A stretch of DNA of 64,000 bases, taken from assembly GCA_013399695.1 (NCBI GenBank), contig VXAU01001321.1:131862-195861 (forward strand), written 5' to 3'. Position 1 is the first letter of the stretch. Each line of letters begins with the position of its first letter. This document shows positions 13,801 to 26,063 of this stretch, one piece after another. This DNA is from Formicarius rufipectus. Lineage: Eukaryota > Chordata > Aves > Passeriformes > Formicariidae. Position numbers and translations under genes: made by a program. Below the pieces are notes generated by a model, which searched no databases, was not told the origin of the DNA, and was given only the letters and a program-made list of their open reading frames with translations.

Positions 13801-14331
13801 ATTGATAATTAAGGAAAAGTAATTTAAAACACATGGTTGGATGGTGGGGGGTTTTTTGTGTTTGTATGTGTAAGAGAGGACACAAGTTTTAGAGGAAAGA
13901 ATAAGTCTAAAAGACAAAATAAGCATAGCTACACTTTTTCTGCAGGCCAAGTAATATAAGGAGACTTTCCTGAACTATCTCTGTGAGTTGGGTTTCACAG
14001 AAATGATTGGTCATTACAGTGAGATTATATGGAGTGACAATCTGCAAAGACCTTTTCAAAATATTCCTCACTACCAAAGGGCAATACTGATAAAGTGAAG
14101 GAATGATGCAAAATGAAGGACTATGCAAAGGCACACCACTGAAATTAAGGTGTCTTTTTGCACACCAATGGACATTGTAATATTTATTGAGGGAGGTAAA
14201 TTCATTCAGGACAGTTTGACAGCATTTAGTTCCTCAAATCCACTTAGTGGCATACTTATGTAGTCAATTTCTCCTCCAGTAAACCCCTTCCCTGCTCTCT
14301 ATGGTACCATGACAGTCCTGCACAGAATAAC

Positions 14332-14843
14332 TGTCCTGGTTTCAGCTGGGACAAAGTTCATGTTCTTCTTAGTAGCTGGTACAGTGTTATTTGGGATTCA
14401 GTATGAGAATAATGTTGATGGCACACTGCTGTTTTGGTTGTTGCTATGTAGTGCTGACCCTAAGTCAAGGACTTTTCAGTTTCACGCTCTCTGCCAGTGA
14501 TGAGCTGCACAAGATGCTGGGAGGGAGCACGGCCTTGTCAGACAATCCAAAGTGGCCAAAGGAATATTACATATCACAAGATGCCATGCCCAGTATATAA
14601 AACTGAGGGAGCAACTGAATTGTGCATCACATGTTTATCTTGTGTTTTATTCCCATCTCTCTCGCGTTTGAATTATAAATATTTTAGTGGTATTATTAGT
14701 ATATGTTATTTAAATTAGTATGCTGTTATTATCTCAACCTATAAATTTACTCTTATTCCCAATTCTCATCCTCACTGAGGAGGGTGAGGAGTTGGTGAGT
14801 GGCTGCATGATACTTAGTTGCCAATTGTGGTTGAACCATGACA
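14332..14843 (+). mobile_element. solo LTR of an avian ERVL-type endogenous retrovirus
   Basis: A 512-base block begins TGTCCTGGTTTCAGCTGGGA and ends GGTTGAACCATGACA, so it has the TG...CA termini of an LTR. The body follows the order I know from common avian ERVL LTRs: an AGTAGCTGGTACAGTGTT segment, a GTCAAGGACTTTTCAG segment, a TATA box (TATATAA, 14594-14600), then a T-rich stretch leading to ATCTCAACC, and a U5-like GAGGAGGGTGAGGAG / GTGAGTGGCTGCATGATACT segment. No gag, pol or env remnants flank it, so it is a solo LTR left by LTR-LTR recombination. The flanking pentamers (ATAAC and ACTTT) are not an obvious target-site duplication, which suggests age. Short open frames inside it are incidental. 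Confidence 0.88.
14594..14600 (+). promoter_or_regulatory. TATA box of the ERVL-type LTR
   Basis: TATATAA lies at the position expected for the U3 promoter, about 260 bases into the 512-base LTR. It is a promoter relic of the provirus; present activity is unknown. Confidence 0.6.
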
Positions 14844-15203
14844 ACTTTTTGGCACAGTTTGACATAGTTCAACTTGTACTGTTAGAGGTGTTTATGGGTC
14901 AAAATCATTAATTTTAAATTACTTTAAAACACCTCTCAAGAAAAATGACAAAACTCAATTAAAATCAGCCCATGTCATCCAGATCAGTGTAGAACTGTGT
15001 AGAGTTGTCTCTAGTAAAGTAAAATGATTTCTTAAAATAACCTTGCAAGGAAGGAAACATCTTCTATAAATAATTCTTAAGAGTAAAATTACACAAGACA
15101 GCTAAGTCAATCACTCCCAAAAGAAAAGGTCCTGCTCCTCTGCTGCTTTCAGCTTATTTCCTGGTAATTTTTTCTTTTTCTTCTTATTTTTTTCTTTTTT
15201 TTT

Positions 15204-15235
<32 letters not shown>

Positions 15236-18200
15236 GTTTGTTTGTTTATTTTTTGTGTTTTTTGGTTTTTTGTTTGTTTTTGTTTGTTTGTTTGTTTGTT
15301 TTTTGTTTTCATGACTAATTGCCTCATTGTTAAGCTCCAGAGACCATGTAAGGGAAGAGGAATAGTAGACTGCAGAAACAGAGGCAAAGATACCTGCCCT
15401 ACATTTCCTATAGCTACACCCTCAATACTTCTGTGGATATTACTGATCTCTATTTGCCATGCTTTATGGACCTGACACCCTGTATGTAATAAACCTTTCA
15501 ACCTACTTACCTGAATAACCAATTATATACATCTCTACTCCCCACCACATCACATTCCTGTAAAACATCTGAATGTCAGCAATGTCATCCTTCTGTATTC
15601 TCCCTTTCAGTGAGAAAAAAGGCCTGATCCTCTCATTATACAATTTGCTTTGATCAAAGAGATGGAAATATATCCTTCATTATATGTTCTCAGTCTGTGC
15701 TAATCACAGGAATCTTTCTAACTTGTCCTTAAGGATAGACCACTTAAATAATTAGTTATGCTAAGGAAGGGAAAAAGATGGTTCTTTGGTAGGAGATTAG
15801 TAATAAGCCAGACAAGTGCACTTCTCATTTGAGAAAATGGTAAGGTGAAGCAGAATGATTAACTCTGGCATATATTTTCAAAAGTTTTTCATATTTTTTT
15901 TTTGCAATTACAGTAAGTATGTTTTTGGAATTCAGTTGTGTAAAATAATGTTGCTTTTTCTGTAGGCTGATAGAACCATGTAGAACTTGATCTGACTCTC
16001 ATGTAAAACCATGATTAACTTTAATTCAGGATGGAAACTGATTATAGATTTTGTCTCAATGCTGACACATCCCGTTGCTTTTAGAAGAGCGATTTATAGA
16101 CCCCTGAGCTTGAGTCTATTTTTACAGCTGATGAGAAACAGGAATATGGGAGAATCTTATTCTTTCAAGGAGGTTAAAAGGTAGAACTGACAAGGACCAA
16201 CAGGCAGACACAAACATTTCAAGATGAGAGAATAGAAAATATACTCCCAGGGTGTGGTTTCATCACTGGATTAGGTACCTATAAAACTGGGCTGCTGCCA
16301 CAAGTAGTGTCCTCCTCCCTTTCTGAGATGTCACACTTGTACATCTACCAAGTCAGATCAGCTCTCTGACTCACGTGAAAAACGAGGGATTTACTTATCT
16401 GCAGTCAGCTCTCTGCCACTTTGAGTCACTGAGAAGCCACACAAACGCAGTATTGATGCAAGTGATGATTGTGAAACCTGCCCTCAGGGAACATGATGGA
16501 GTTTCAGAAGATCAGAATCTCTTGACGTTATTGTCCAACGTAAACAAGTAATGTGTTCCTCCTCTCAGGAAAGAACCGGTTTGTTTCTCTAAAGAGGCTT
16601 ATGGTTTCATCTAACTCATTAAAGTGATTTAAATTTCTTCTCTCCATTTTGAAAAAATATACATTGTGGTTGATTTTGATAGCCAGTTCATAAACCATAT
16701 TTATTATTTTAAAGGATTTTGTTATGCTTTCCCACCTGCTCTGCACAGTTTAACAATTCTGGAAGCTACAATCCAGAAGCTACTTATTTAACAATCTGAG
16801 ATATTTCTTCACACTCACACCTTTATTGAGCCTTGGATTCTGTGATGTACCAGAATTTCTCAGTTGACAAGTGTCACTCACTGTGGCAGATCACAGAACA
16901 ATCTTCCCAGCCTCGAGAAATCATGTGCAGGAAGAAAGATGCTGTACATATTGCTATGCTACAGATCCTCACAGAGACACCATAACAGTATTGAAAAATA
17001 TAGAAACTTCCTGATGTATCAATATCCATGAACTGAAACAACATGGAAATTCCTTACTGGCCAATTTAAACTAAAAAATAGCATATAATTACAGTAATTA
17101 GCAATTTTGCCCAAGCTTCTGATAACTTTAATTAATTATGGATACAATAGGTTCAACGAGCTATTAGGCATGTCAATGACTAGCCCCGTTAAAGAATGCT
17201 TTATATATTTGTCTATTATTTTCTGTTTTAATTTGACCACCCTCTTCATTCTGTCCTGCACAAATGTGTGATGAAAAGGCTTTGATAAAAGCATTCACCA
17301 TTGGCTAAATGCTCTTGTGTAGATACTTACCTATGTGGGAAAATGTATTACATCAGTCCTAAAGCCACAGAGTAATGACAGAGAAAACAGACTTTGAATA
17401 AAATTCCCAGTTAACTAGGAGTCATGGAAATTGGTGGCTCAAACTCACTTCCACAGCAATTGAGCAAGCTCATGAAACTCAGAACCGGATATCAAGCTAC
17501 TATCTTGCAGGGTCTTTATGGATTAAAATAGCCTTAATGTAATGAACTTTAAAAATTCAGTTATTGCTTTGCTCTATGTAATATGCTACTAGACTTGTAA
17601 ATTTGCTTCTTACCAAAAAAACTACCTTTTCTTTATTTAGACTCTGAGAGGTTTTAAGTTTGGCTAAATATTTAGGGTTAACATAAGTAAATAGATACGT
17701 TTCACTGTTGTTGCGAGCTGAAAAACCAAGAGGACCAGAATTCAGAGCTGCATTCACAAGTTTATTCTGTTAATTCATTTGTCTGAATTTGTCTCATCTC
17801 TGAGCATTTTGATCTGCTAGTGTCTTGAGACATTCAGATAAGTATGAATCCTCTAAGTGCTATTGCACCTATATAGGTACAGTCATTTCTGACATTTTCA
17901 ACCTTTTTTTTAACCTTGGCTATAATATACAATAGAAACTGGCACTGATACAGAGGCTTAGAAACACTTCCTCATCCACTCTACCCCTAGACCTTCTACT
18001 GCGTTCTTATTTTCCTCTCTAAGTGTGCCTCAGTGTTTTTTCTACCAGTCCCAAATAATTTCTGATCTGGAAAGACTACAAGGACTTTACTTTGTAATAT
18101 GAGAGTGGGTTTACAGAGTAGATTTTGTTTGTCACTATAGAAACAAGTCATTCCTCAACAGACTCTATGAAGCAGTTACTATTTCAGAGTTCTTTAGTTG

Positions 18201-21200
18201 TAAATTATTTGAAACAGAAGAATAAGAAGCTCTAGTACAGTTAAAGGATATACTGTCTCCATTCATTTGTACAGAATGATGCCAAAAAACTGGCATCTCA
18301 AGGCAGTGTCATCCTTCCAAATGAACAGCTGCAAAACAACAGTATGCAAATAATAACAGAAAAATTAGTTGGCTTTAATTAGCACAACATGCCTGAAAAT
18401 ATCATTAACGAACTATAGTTAATTTGCTAATTGAAACTTCCAGCATGACAGGAATTTATTTCAAATTCTTCACTCAATTCCCAAATACTTGGTAGTAGAC
18501 CAGAGAGTAGAAGAATAGTTTGTTTCTGCTTCCAGTGCAGCCATTTCAGGATGAGATTGGTGGACAATCTGAATGTTCTGTCCTCTTGATTCACCCTTTT
18601 CATCCTGACTTGCTGAAGGTCTGTGCTAAGGGTTTGCCTTTATTTAAGTCAATGATCATTTAAAGGGATTTTTTGGTTTGAATTTTTTTTTTTTTAGGGT
18701 GAGGAAGAGAGAGACAGATATATTTACTTCAGGGGATATTTGCATAAGCTGCATCTTCTTGGGACTTAGGATATAGCTTCATTTTCTAAAAAGATATGCT
18801 TGTGTTCTCAGTGTTTATGATAATTTTAAGATAATGAGCATGGCATCAGTACATACAAGCAACTGAGTAGTCAGCAAGTAACATCTAAACATTAAGGCAT
18901 ATCTGAAATGCCTAGTTATTATGATAATAAGTTCAAATGGATCAGTATAGGCAAATAAACATAAGTAGACATGATAATATGATCTCAAGCTGAGCTGTTC
19001 AAAGATTATGGACATGTAACACGAGGGAAGAAATGTTACAGACTGGAATTCACACCTGCACCAAGGGAAAAGAGATATTTATTACCAGTCAGAAAACATA
19101 ATGAAAGCAAAACAAGCAAAAATTTTTATATAATTTGAGTTAAATTCATGTCTAATTTAATGTAGCAGGCCTACATAATCTGATAATGGAACACAAATTA
19201 AGTCCTTTGATAATTCTTAGAAGTGTTACTTATTGGCATTAAATAAATAAACAATCTAAATGTTTGTGACATTAAGCCATCTTAATGAAGCAAATAATTC
19301 AGCTCCATCTATTTATTTTTCTTTCTGTCTGTACCCTGAGATAAAAAGCAGAAAAAAAGATTTGGATAAAATTTTCAATCAGGAATCTGGGCTTAGTATC
19401 CTCTGATAGTATCCTAAAATGTACCTGAGAATTTTTAAGCAAAGGAAACACTACCATTCAGTTCCTAAAGGCTGTATCTTATTTTCAAATAAGATAAATT
19501 AATATAGATTTATGAATGTGTTCAAGGACTCTCCAGAGTCTTATGGAGCCTCAGACATTGCAGAGTCCTGAGACATAGCACTTAAATACTTGTGTGCATC
19601 TTGCAGTTCTTTTAGGACTTTACACCATTGAAAATAATGGGAAATTCACCAACTTTATTGTCTGCTTATATTTATTAATTCACACTGGTGGATTTTATTT
19701 ATGCTTTGGTAGAATTCCTCTTGCTGCAGTAGAATTTCTCTTCAGGTACTTAAAAAAAAAAATTAAACATCGCAGGAAAGGCAGACATAAAAATGTGAAA
19801 ATAGTATAGTTTTCTGTTAGGCTAAGAATAGGTGATGAAAAGATTCATGTGGAACCAAATTAGAATGTTTTGGGTTTGTTTTTTTTTTTGCATCTCCTGG
19901 CATACTGCAAAACAATTCTGTAAAATCCCATTTGTATATTCTATTTATTAGGTTAATATATCTTAATTACAAGATTAAAAAAATGCATTTTGTATATACA
20001 CATGATAAATTTTTAAAGTTAAGTGCTTAGTTAAAAAAATATGGAAAGTAAATTATTTGTCTTCTATGGAAACATAGGCTCTTGTTTTCTTGAATTAACT
20101 GGTCAAGAGTCTTCCACAAGGATTGTAGATTAAATTGTAAAATATAGAACTAAAAAGCTTGTAGATTAAAAAGGCAGGCTAGTAGAAAACTCCGAAAGCT
20201 CAGAAATAAAGGGAAATTTCCTGGACCTCCCTGGCAGACTGGTCTAGAGATTTTGCAGATAGACCAAACCTCAATCTACACATGAAATTCAAAGACATGC
20301 GTAAGCTATATAGGACTACGTACCATCAAGCAAGGGTCCTTTACATTAGTTGCTTCAGCCTGTACTAGAATTTGTTATCAGTTACTGTAATTTTTGCCTT
20401 CCTTTTAGCCACTCTTTGACATATTTGAGGGTGATAAAGGAAGGAGGCAAAGGGGATAGATGAGCTCATTATTCCTTATGCTACAAAAAAACTTGCTCAC
20501 AACCAAAAAAAGCATTGCAAAGTACAAACTCTATCAAGACAAATAGCGGAATGTCTTCAAATATAGAAGTGTTCCCAAGGCAGAGAGGTAAAGGCAGCAA
20601 CCAAGGACATGCTTCATTACCTTAATGTCACCTCTGTAGCCTTAGGCACATCAGTGATCACCAAATAAAATTATTTAAAATGTATCTAAAACAAACTGTA
20701 TATCTGTTTAAGGAGCTCTCTGAAAATGGCAGAATGCGAGTCAAATTAAGTGTGTAACAAGAAAGCAGTAACAAACAGAAACATGCATAATGCTGATTAT
20801 AACCCAGGACTATGGCTACTTGATATGAGCAAGGCCTCTGAAAACAATTGCAACACAAATAAAAACTGTCATAATTATCAAATCACTTATCTGTGATTCC
20901 TGAAAACAATTAGAGAATTCCATACCCACAAAAGGCAATTGAGCAATTACATATAAAATCAGTTTATGTGACTAGTTACATCACCATACTTTTGCTCCAC
21001 TGCACAGTCAAACTTGTCACAAACATTCTTACTTTCATGCTATACACCCTGAATGGAACTAAGGCAGCATTTAAATTATTACTAATGATGAGTAATAAGT
21101 TACAGCTTATTTTCCCAGGCCATTTACCTCTTTTATGTGGTGATGAGGAAGAACTTTAATTTTGTCACCGTCATTACCAAGATTTTGACAACAACAACAG

Positions 21201-21504
21201 AAGCAGAGTAAGAAGCTTGCCTGTATAATCAATCTGATGTTTTAATATGTTCAGTTTGGCACATTTGACTCCAATGTATAAACTTAAAACCAAAGCTGTA
21301 TTATATAGGCTTTGAATACATCAGCCTAACGAAGGCTGAAGCTCTGAGATTTTTTTTTAAAACCCTGCAAGTCCATAACATATCCTAAAAGTAAACATCA
21401 TAAAGTATTTTCAAAAGCAAAAAATTTATTTAAGACATGCTTAAATGGCTAGTAAAAGTAAACAAAATCTGAAAAGCTCTTTAGCTAGCTAGCCCCAGTA
21501 TAAA
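14844..21504. other. unique AT-rich non-coding DNA
   Basis: No gene supported. The stretch contains the T/G-rich tract at 15168-15310. It also contains two patches dense in TAATTA/TTAATTA and octamer motifs (17040-17320 and 18330-18450) that look like conserved non-coding DNA, listed under findings. The remaining sequence shows nothing I recognise. Confidence 0.55.
15168..15310. repeat. (TTTG)n / T-rich low-complexity tract
   Basis: About 140 bases of TTTTG, TTTG and poly-T. Frames across it on both strands are pure low complexity (Phe/Cys/Val-rich or Lys/Asn/Gln-rich) and are not genes. Confidence 0.95.
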
Positions 21505-23055
21505 CACTTAAGACCAGTTTACAGACTCTGATGGGATTCCTCCCAAAATACTGAGAGTTGTCTGATGTCACTGTTGAGACCTTTTCCAGTTATTTATCAA
21601 AGATATAGGAAATCTGGAGAGATCTCAATTAATCAGAGGCTAGCAATTGTTATTCTAGATTTCATAAAGGACAAGAGAGAAAATCCTATTATCAACCTGC
21701 CACTCTTACTTTGGTGCCTGGTAAAATTATAGAGATTATTCTGTGAGTTACTGAAAAACACTTGAAAGACACAATGCAGTCATCTGTCAAAGCCAATGGG
21801 GGTTCATGAAGGGAAAGTCATGACTTACTGAGTATCCTCTCATGAAAAGGTTACCTGCCTAGTGGATGAAGGCAAGCCAGTGGATGTCTGATAGGTGGTT
21901 GTTTGTTTGGCTGTTTGTTTTTGTTGTCTTTTTGTTTGGTTGGTTGGGTTTTTTTATTTCAACAGAGCTTTTGAAACTCTTTCCCAGCATCCTTCAGGAC
22001 AAAATGTCCAGCATACAGTTAGACATGTACACATTGCAATGAATGAACAACTGGTTGAAGAGTTGGGCTCAAAGTGTCAGGCTCAAAGAGTTTGTAGTAA
22101 ATGGAGTAATATCTGACTGGTAGCCAGTCAATGGTGGGATTCCACAGGACTCAATTTGAAGGCCCTTTCATTGTCTTCAATACTTTTATCAGTGACCTGG
22201 AATTGAGTTCACACTAAGTTTGTTGGCAGTACAAAATTTGGATAAGCTGTTGATTTCCTTGAGAGTAAAGAGGCCTTACAGAAAGATCTGGATAGACTAG
22301 AGCACTGAGCAGGCACCAACCATAACAAATTTAACAAGGACACATGCCAGAGTTTGTACCTGGAAGGCTATGATCCTGGTTATATGTAGAACTAGGGGCA
22401 AGAGGCTGGAGTGCAGAAAGGGATATGAGGGGTTTGGCTGACGGAAAGCTCAATATGGGTCAAAAATGTACCCTAACAGCCTACAAGTTCAATTATATCC
22501 TGGAGCGTATGAAGTACTAGCAACCGTGGAAAGGAGTGATTGTTCTACAATACTCAGCATTGGTGCAGCCTCAACTCATGTCATTAGTGCAGTTTTGAGC
22601 TCCACAATACAAGAAGGATATAGAAATACTAGGATGTGTCCAGAGGGAAACAACAAAGATTGAGAGAAGTGACTGAGGATTCTTAGTTTTCTCACCTTAG
22701 AAAAGAGGAGATTGAGTTGTGATCTCATTGCTGTCTACAACTTTATAAAGAAAGTGAGCAGCAACAGAAACGCTGATTTTTACCTTTGGTGTCCATTGAT
22801 AGGATGGTAAGAATGGCATGAAAATCCATATCTTGGGAAGTTCAGGTTGGCTACTAGGACAAAGTAATTTAATAAGAAGGTGGTCACTCATGAGAACAAT
22901 CTCTGTTGGTGTTCAAGACCTGTGTACAATGTCATTTAATATATGGTTTTATTTCTAGGTTTAATTGTGTGGAATCAGGAGTTGAACTTGATGGTCTTCT
23001 TGGGTCTTTTCCAAATGAGGATATTCTATCATTTTATGATTCTATGATTTTATTT
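21505..23055 (+). mobile_element. CR1 LINE, 5'-truncated, CR1-X-like tail, heavily decayed
   Basis: A plus-strand CR1 3' fragment of about 1.55 kb. Order of recognisable CR1 ORF2 blocks: an SDGIPPK-like block near 21530 (GPDG[IM]HP motif), TTTCATAAAGGACAAGAG near 21660 (VFKKGK-type), GTGCCTGGTAAAATTATAGA near 21716 (VPGKIME), a GF-KGKS block near 21805, GAAGGCAAGCCAGTGGATGT near 21868, a decayed DFSKAF block near 21955, CAAAATGTCCAGCATACAGT near 22000, TCCACAGGACTC near 22141 (PQGS), and AAAGATCTGGATAGACTAGA near 22281 (KDLDRLE). It ends in the CR1 3' tail with two TTCTATGAT-like octamers at about 23030-23052. Many stops and indels mean it is dead. A T/G-rich expansion (21894-21957) interrupts the catalytic block. 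Divergence is clearly higher than in the CR1 at 4140-5731. Confidence 0.85.
21894..21957. repeat. T/G-rich expansion inside the CR1
   Basis: TTTG, TTGG and poly-T units lie where CR1 normally encodes the VIFLDFSKAF block. The flanking CR1 sequence resumes on both sides, so this is local expansion within the element and not its end. Confidence 0.75.
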
Positions 23056-23394
23056 GGAGTCCACTCACTTCAGGAATATGTCTTCAGGAATTTTTTTTCT
23101 TCTTTTTCTTACCATATTTTTTGTTCTTGGATATTGTTGATGTGGGAAAGACAGCATAGATATTCTAGGGAATAAAATCTTACTGTAAATATGCCGATCT
23201 CATGAAAGAAGAATTGAGACAGAGGATGAAATACAAAAGACCAAGATCTTGACCTGGAATGGAAGTGCATTTTCTTTCTAAAAGCCAGATAGAGAAGAAA
23301 GAACAATCTCTTTGACTGGTGAAAGCAGCATAAAAATTATAGAAATAAGAAAGAGATTAATCTAGCTTGCAAGTCCTTCTAGCAGGTAATGTGG

Positions 23395-23439
23395 ATTTTT
23401 TTATTATTATTATTTTTTTGTTTGTTTGGTTTTTTTGTT
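23395..23439. repeat. T-rich tract with (TTA)n and (TTTG)n
   Basis: Short low-complexity stretch of poly-T, ATT repeats and TTTG units. Confidence 0.85.
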
Positions 23440-25949
23440 ATACACACACATGAATTTACAGTTACCTACAGGAATTAAACTCTTCGTACATGAGGAACAA
23501 GCATTAATGGGACAGGGAAAGCTCATTGATGCATCACCAACCACATTCCAGGAACTGATATTTTTTATATTCTATTCCACAGTCAAAATTTTTTAGTCAT
23601 TGACTGCAGCAATATTGAAAACTCTTGGTTAGTTGCAGGAAATAGACACTCAAGTAACACAAGATACATCTAGTCCAAGTATTCCTCAGTAAGGTGTATT
23701 AAATACTCTAGCAATTTGTCCTGTCAAAATTTGAATGCTAGAAACAGAACATGCCCAACTTCTCTCTCAAGTCAGTTTCACACCCTGATGGGACTTGGAA
23801 CACACATTTTACAATACAGGAGTTCTGATATGCACTCAATACTGTAATTTATCAGAAATTTGCTTGCAGCTTTTACTTTAGTTCAGATCCATTTTTCGTT
23901 GTTATAAAACCTTCTTTATAATAAATAATTAGTATTTTGTCATGGGTTCTGCATCATTTAAATATTAGTAATATCATTCCATGTTCCATCTTGATTATAA
24001 TTTAAACGTGTTAAATGTATTATCTGTTCTTTCAATATTTACCCCATGTATCATTCCCTCCAGCTGTTTTGTCAATACTATGATTTTCTTTGCTGTTTCC
24101 TTCAAACTTGTCAATATCCTTCACCAGCAGGGAGGCAGAAACAACTGTACTGGTTTAGATGTGTGTTCTAAACAGTCATGTATCAAAGTATTATTAACTC
24201 ATTGATCTATGTGCAAGGAAGTTTGTCAGGAAAGGATGCTGCAGTCGTTTAAATGCTAGCCTGGGCCTCAAAAGATTTGAACTTATTTCTTTGAAAAAAA
24301 CAGAGTTATCCTCTGTAATTTCAGGTAAATCCTTTAAGGCCAAATGACAGCAAGGTCCTCAAGGTAGACTTTCCCTGTGCATTGCTGAATAGGGCAGTGA
24401 TCACTGAGGAGCCCACATTGCTGCACGCGCCTCTCCGGAGCAGCTTGCAGAGTTCCATGTTTGACTTCTAGCTTGGGATAACTGTTGTATTTAGGCTAAT
24501 TAACTATGTTCTTATATTTATTATACACCTGTGTCAGGTGAATTAGCATAGCCACGACACTGTGTTAAGGTGGCTGTTTGCTTGTTTGGTTCTTCTCCAT
24601 TATGTCCAGGGCCATGCTCAGTGAGCATGATAGTCATGTATTTTAATGCTATAGCTGTCTCACTACCATCCGTGTGAATCTAATGTCTCAGTGTTCATGT
24701 GGTTTTGGACATTAAGATGAGAATCTGATCTCCAATTAGATGCAAAGGGATAGGTCTACTTCTGTTACCAGCTCTGGAATCTCTACAACGCAGTGCTGTG
24801 AATAACACAAACATGACCCATCTAAAAGATTGCTACTACAAGGTTCAGGTACTTAATGAAATCACTCTTGGGCTTTGACCTCTATTCTCTAGGCATGCAA
24901 TTTACCACACTCAATTCCCTGTTGGATGGGGAAGTGGGGATGGATATGGTGGTATAGGCTGTCATTCAAGAGGAAACACAAAGAATAATGAATATCTGAA
25001 ACCATGAAACCACAGCTGGCATTCTGTTCAGGAAATACCACCTCCTTCTACTTGGAATCCACAGACATGAATGCTTCTTCTTTTTTAGGTATCTACAACA
25101 TTTCTCTTAAAGAAGCATACTCTCATAATAACATACAAGTAATTAGAACACTTAGTTAAGAAAAGAGAAACACAGGAAAGGGACCCTAACAGCATTCAAC
25201 ATTAGACATTTAAGTATGACTAAGACATGAAGCTAGTCACCTCAGGCTTCCTATATAATTATTGCAAAAAGACAAGCTCCTCCAGGGGATTATTCAGAGC
25301 AGGAATTTAACTTTGAAAGACAAGTAAATTATATACCTAAAGTTAGGAAGATTGAATGACCCTGAGTAACCTTTAATAGCGGATGCAATTGCTTTGCTTG
25401 AAGAGTTCCTAACCAACAGTCTGGCAAATGTTTAAAGTGAACCCAAGACCTCCTCTAGACCCTTAAATAAACAGTATCCATTCAGCATAAGGGTCCTTAC
25501 TAGTAGAGTTCATAAAACTATGTGACATGAGACTACTTCAGTCCAAGACCTAGACACTCAAATGAGACCAGAAACTGACAATGTGGTACAGAAGCATCTG
25601 TCTATGAGCGTTATAGTCAGATTAACAGTGGAGTTAAAGGCAGAGTTCTGGTAGGTGGAGAGGGAATCACCAAGATCTCAGTAATTTTAATCATGAGAGT
25701 AACACAGGTTTAGGTCAGTGCTGATGCATTTACAGTTTGGGGTCATGATTCCCCCTTTTAGGGATTCTTGATTAAAAAGGTTAAGCAATTTAAAATATAG
25801 CTGGCTGCTATGTTTATTTAGAATTATATTTGATTTCAATACTTAAACTAATTAAGATTTTTTTTCTGGAATCAAATGCATTTTACATATTGTATGACCT
25901 ATATTCAAACATGCATTCCTTCTTTGTTCTCTTTTTCCTCTGTCTTTTG

Positions 25950-25950
<1 letters not shown>

Positions 25951-25985
<35 letters not shown>

Positions 25986-26021
25986 TGTTAGTTTTTGGAA
26001 AAAAATGTTTTTTTTTTTTTT

Positions 26022-26061
<40 letters not shown>
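25951..26061. repeat. compound poly-T expansion
   Basis: Three homopolymer runs are visible: 34 T (25951-25984), 14 T (26008-26021) and 38 T (26024-26061). They are separated by a short G-, A- and T-containing spacer and a CC. Poly-Phe and poly-Lys frames across it are artefacts. Confidence 0.95.

Positions 26062-26063
<2 letters not shown>

Larger units (their letters stand above)
5732..14331. other. unique AT-rich non-coding DNA with a small gap
   Basis: No gene or interspersed repeat was recognised across this 8.6 kb stretch. Open frames are all under about 95 codons and look random. It contains a 39-base N gap (10164-10202), a short (CA)n run (10871-10896) and a POU-type octamer with homeodomain-like TAAT sites around 12589-12650. 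Confidence 0.55.

Noticed and set aside
14327..14848. Target-site duplication around the ERVL-type LTR
   Set aside because: Flanking pentamers ATAAC and ACTTT do not match, so no duplication is claimed.
15184..15522. 112-codon minus and 89-codon plus frames
   Set aside because: Both run through the (TTTG)n tract and are mostly low complexity.
16255..16330. TATAAAA with downstream sequence resembling a promoter
   Set aside because: A single TATA-like word in AT-rich DNA, with no downstream exon or CpG enrichment.
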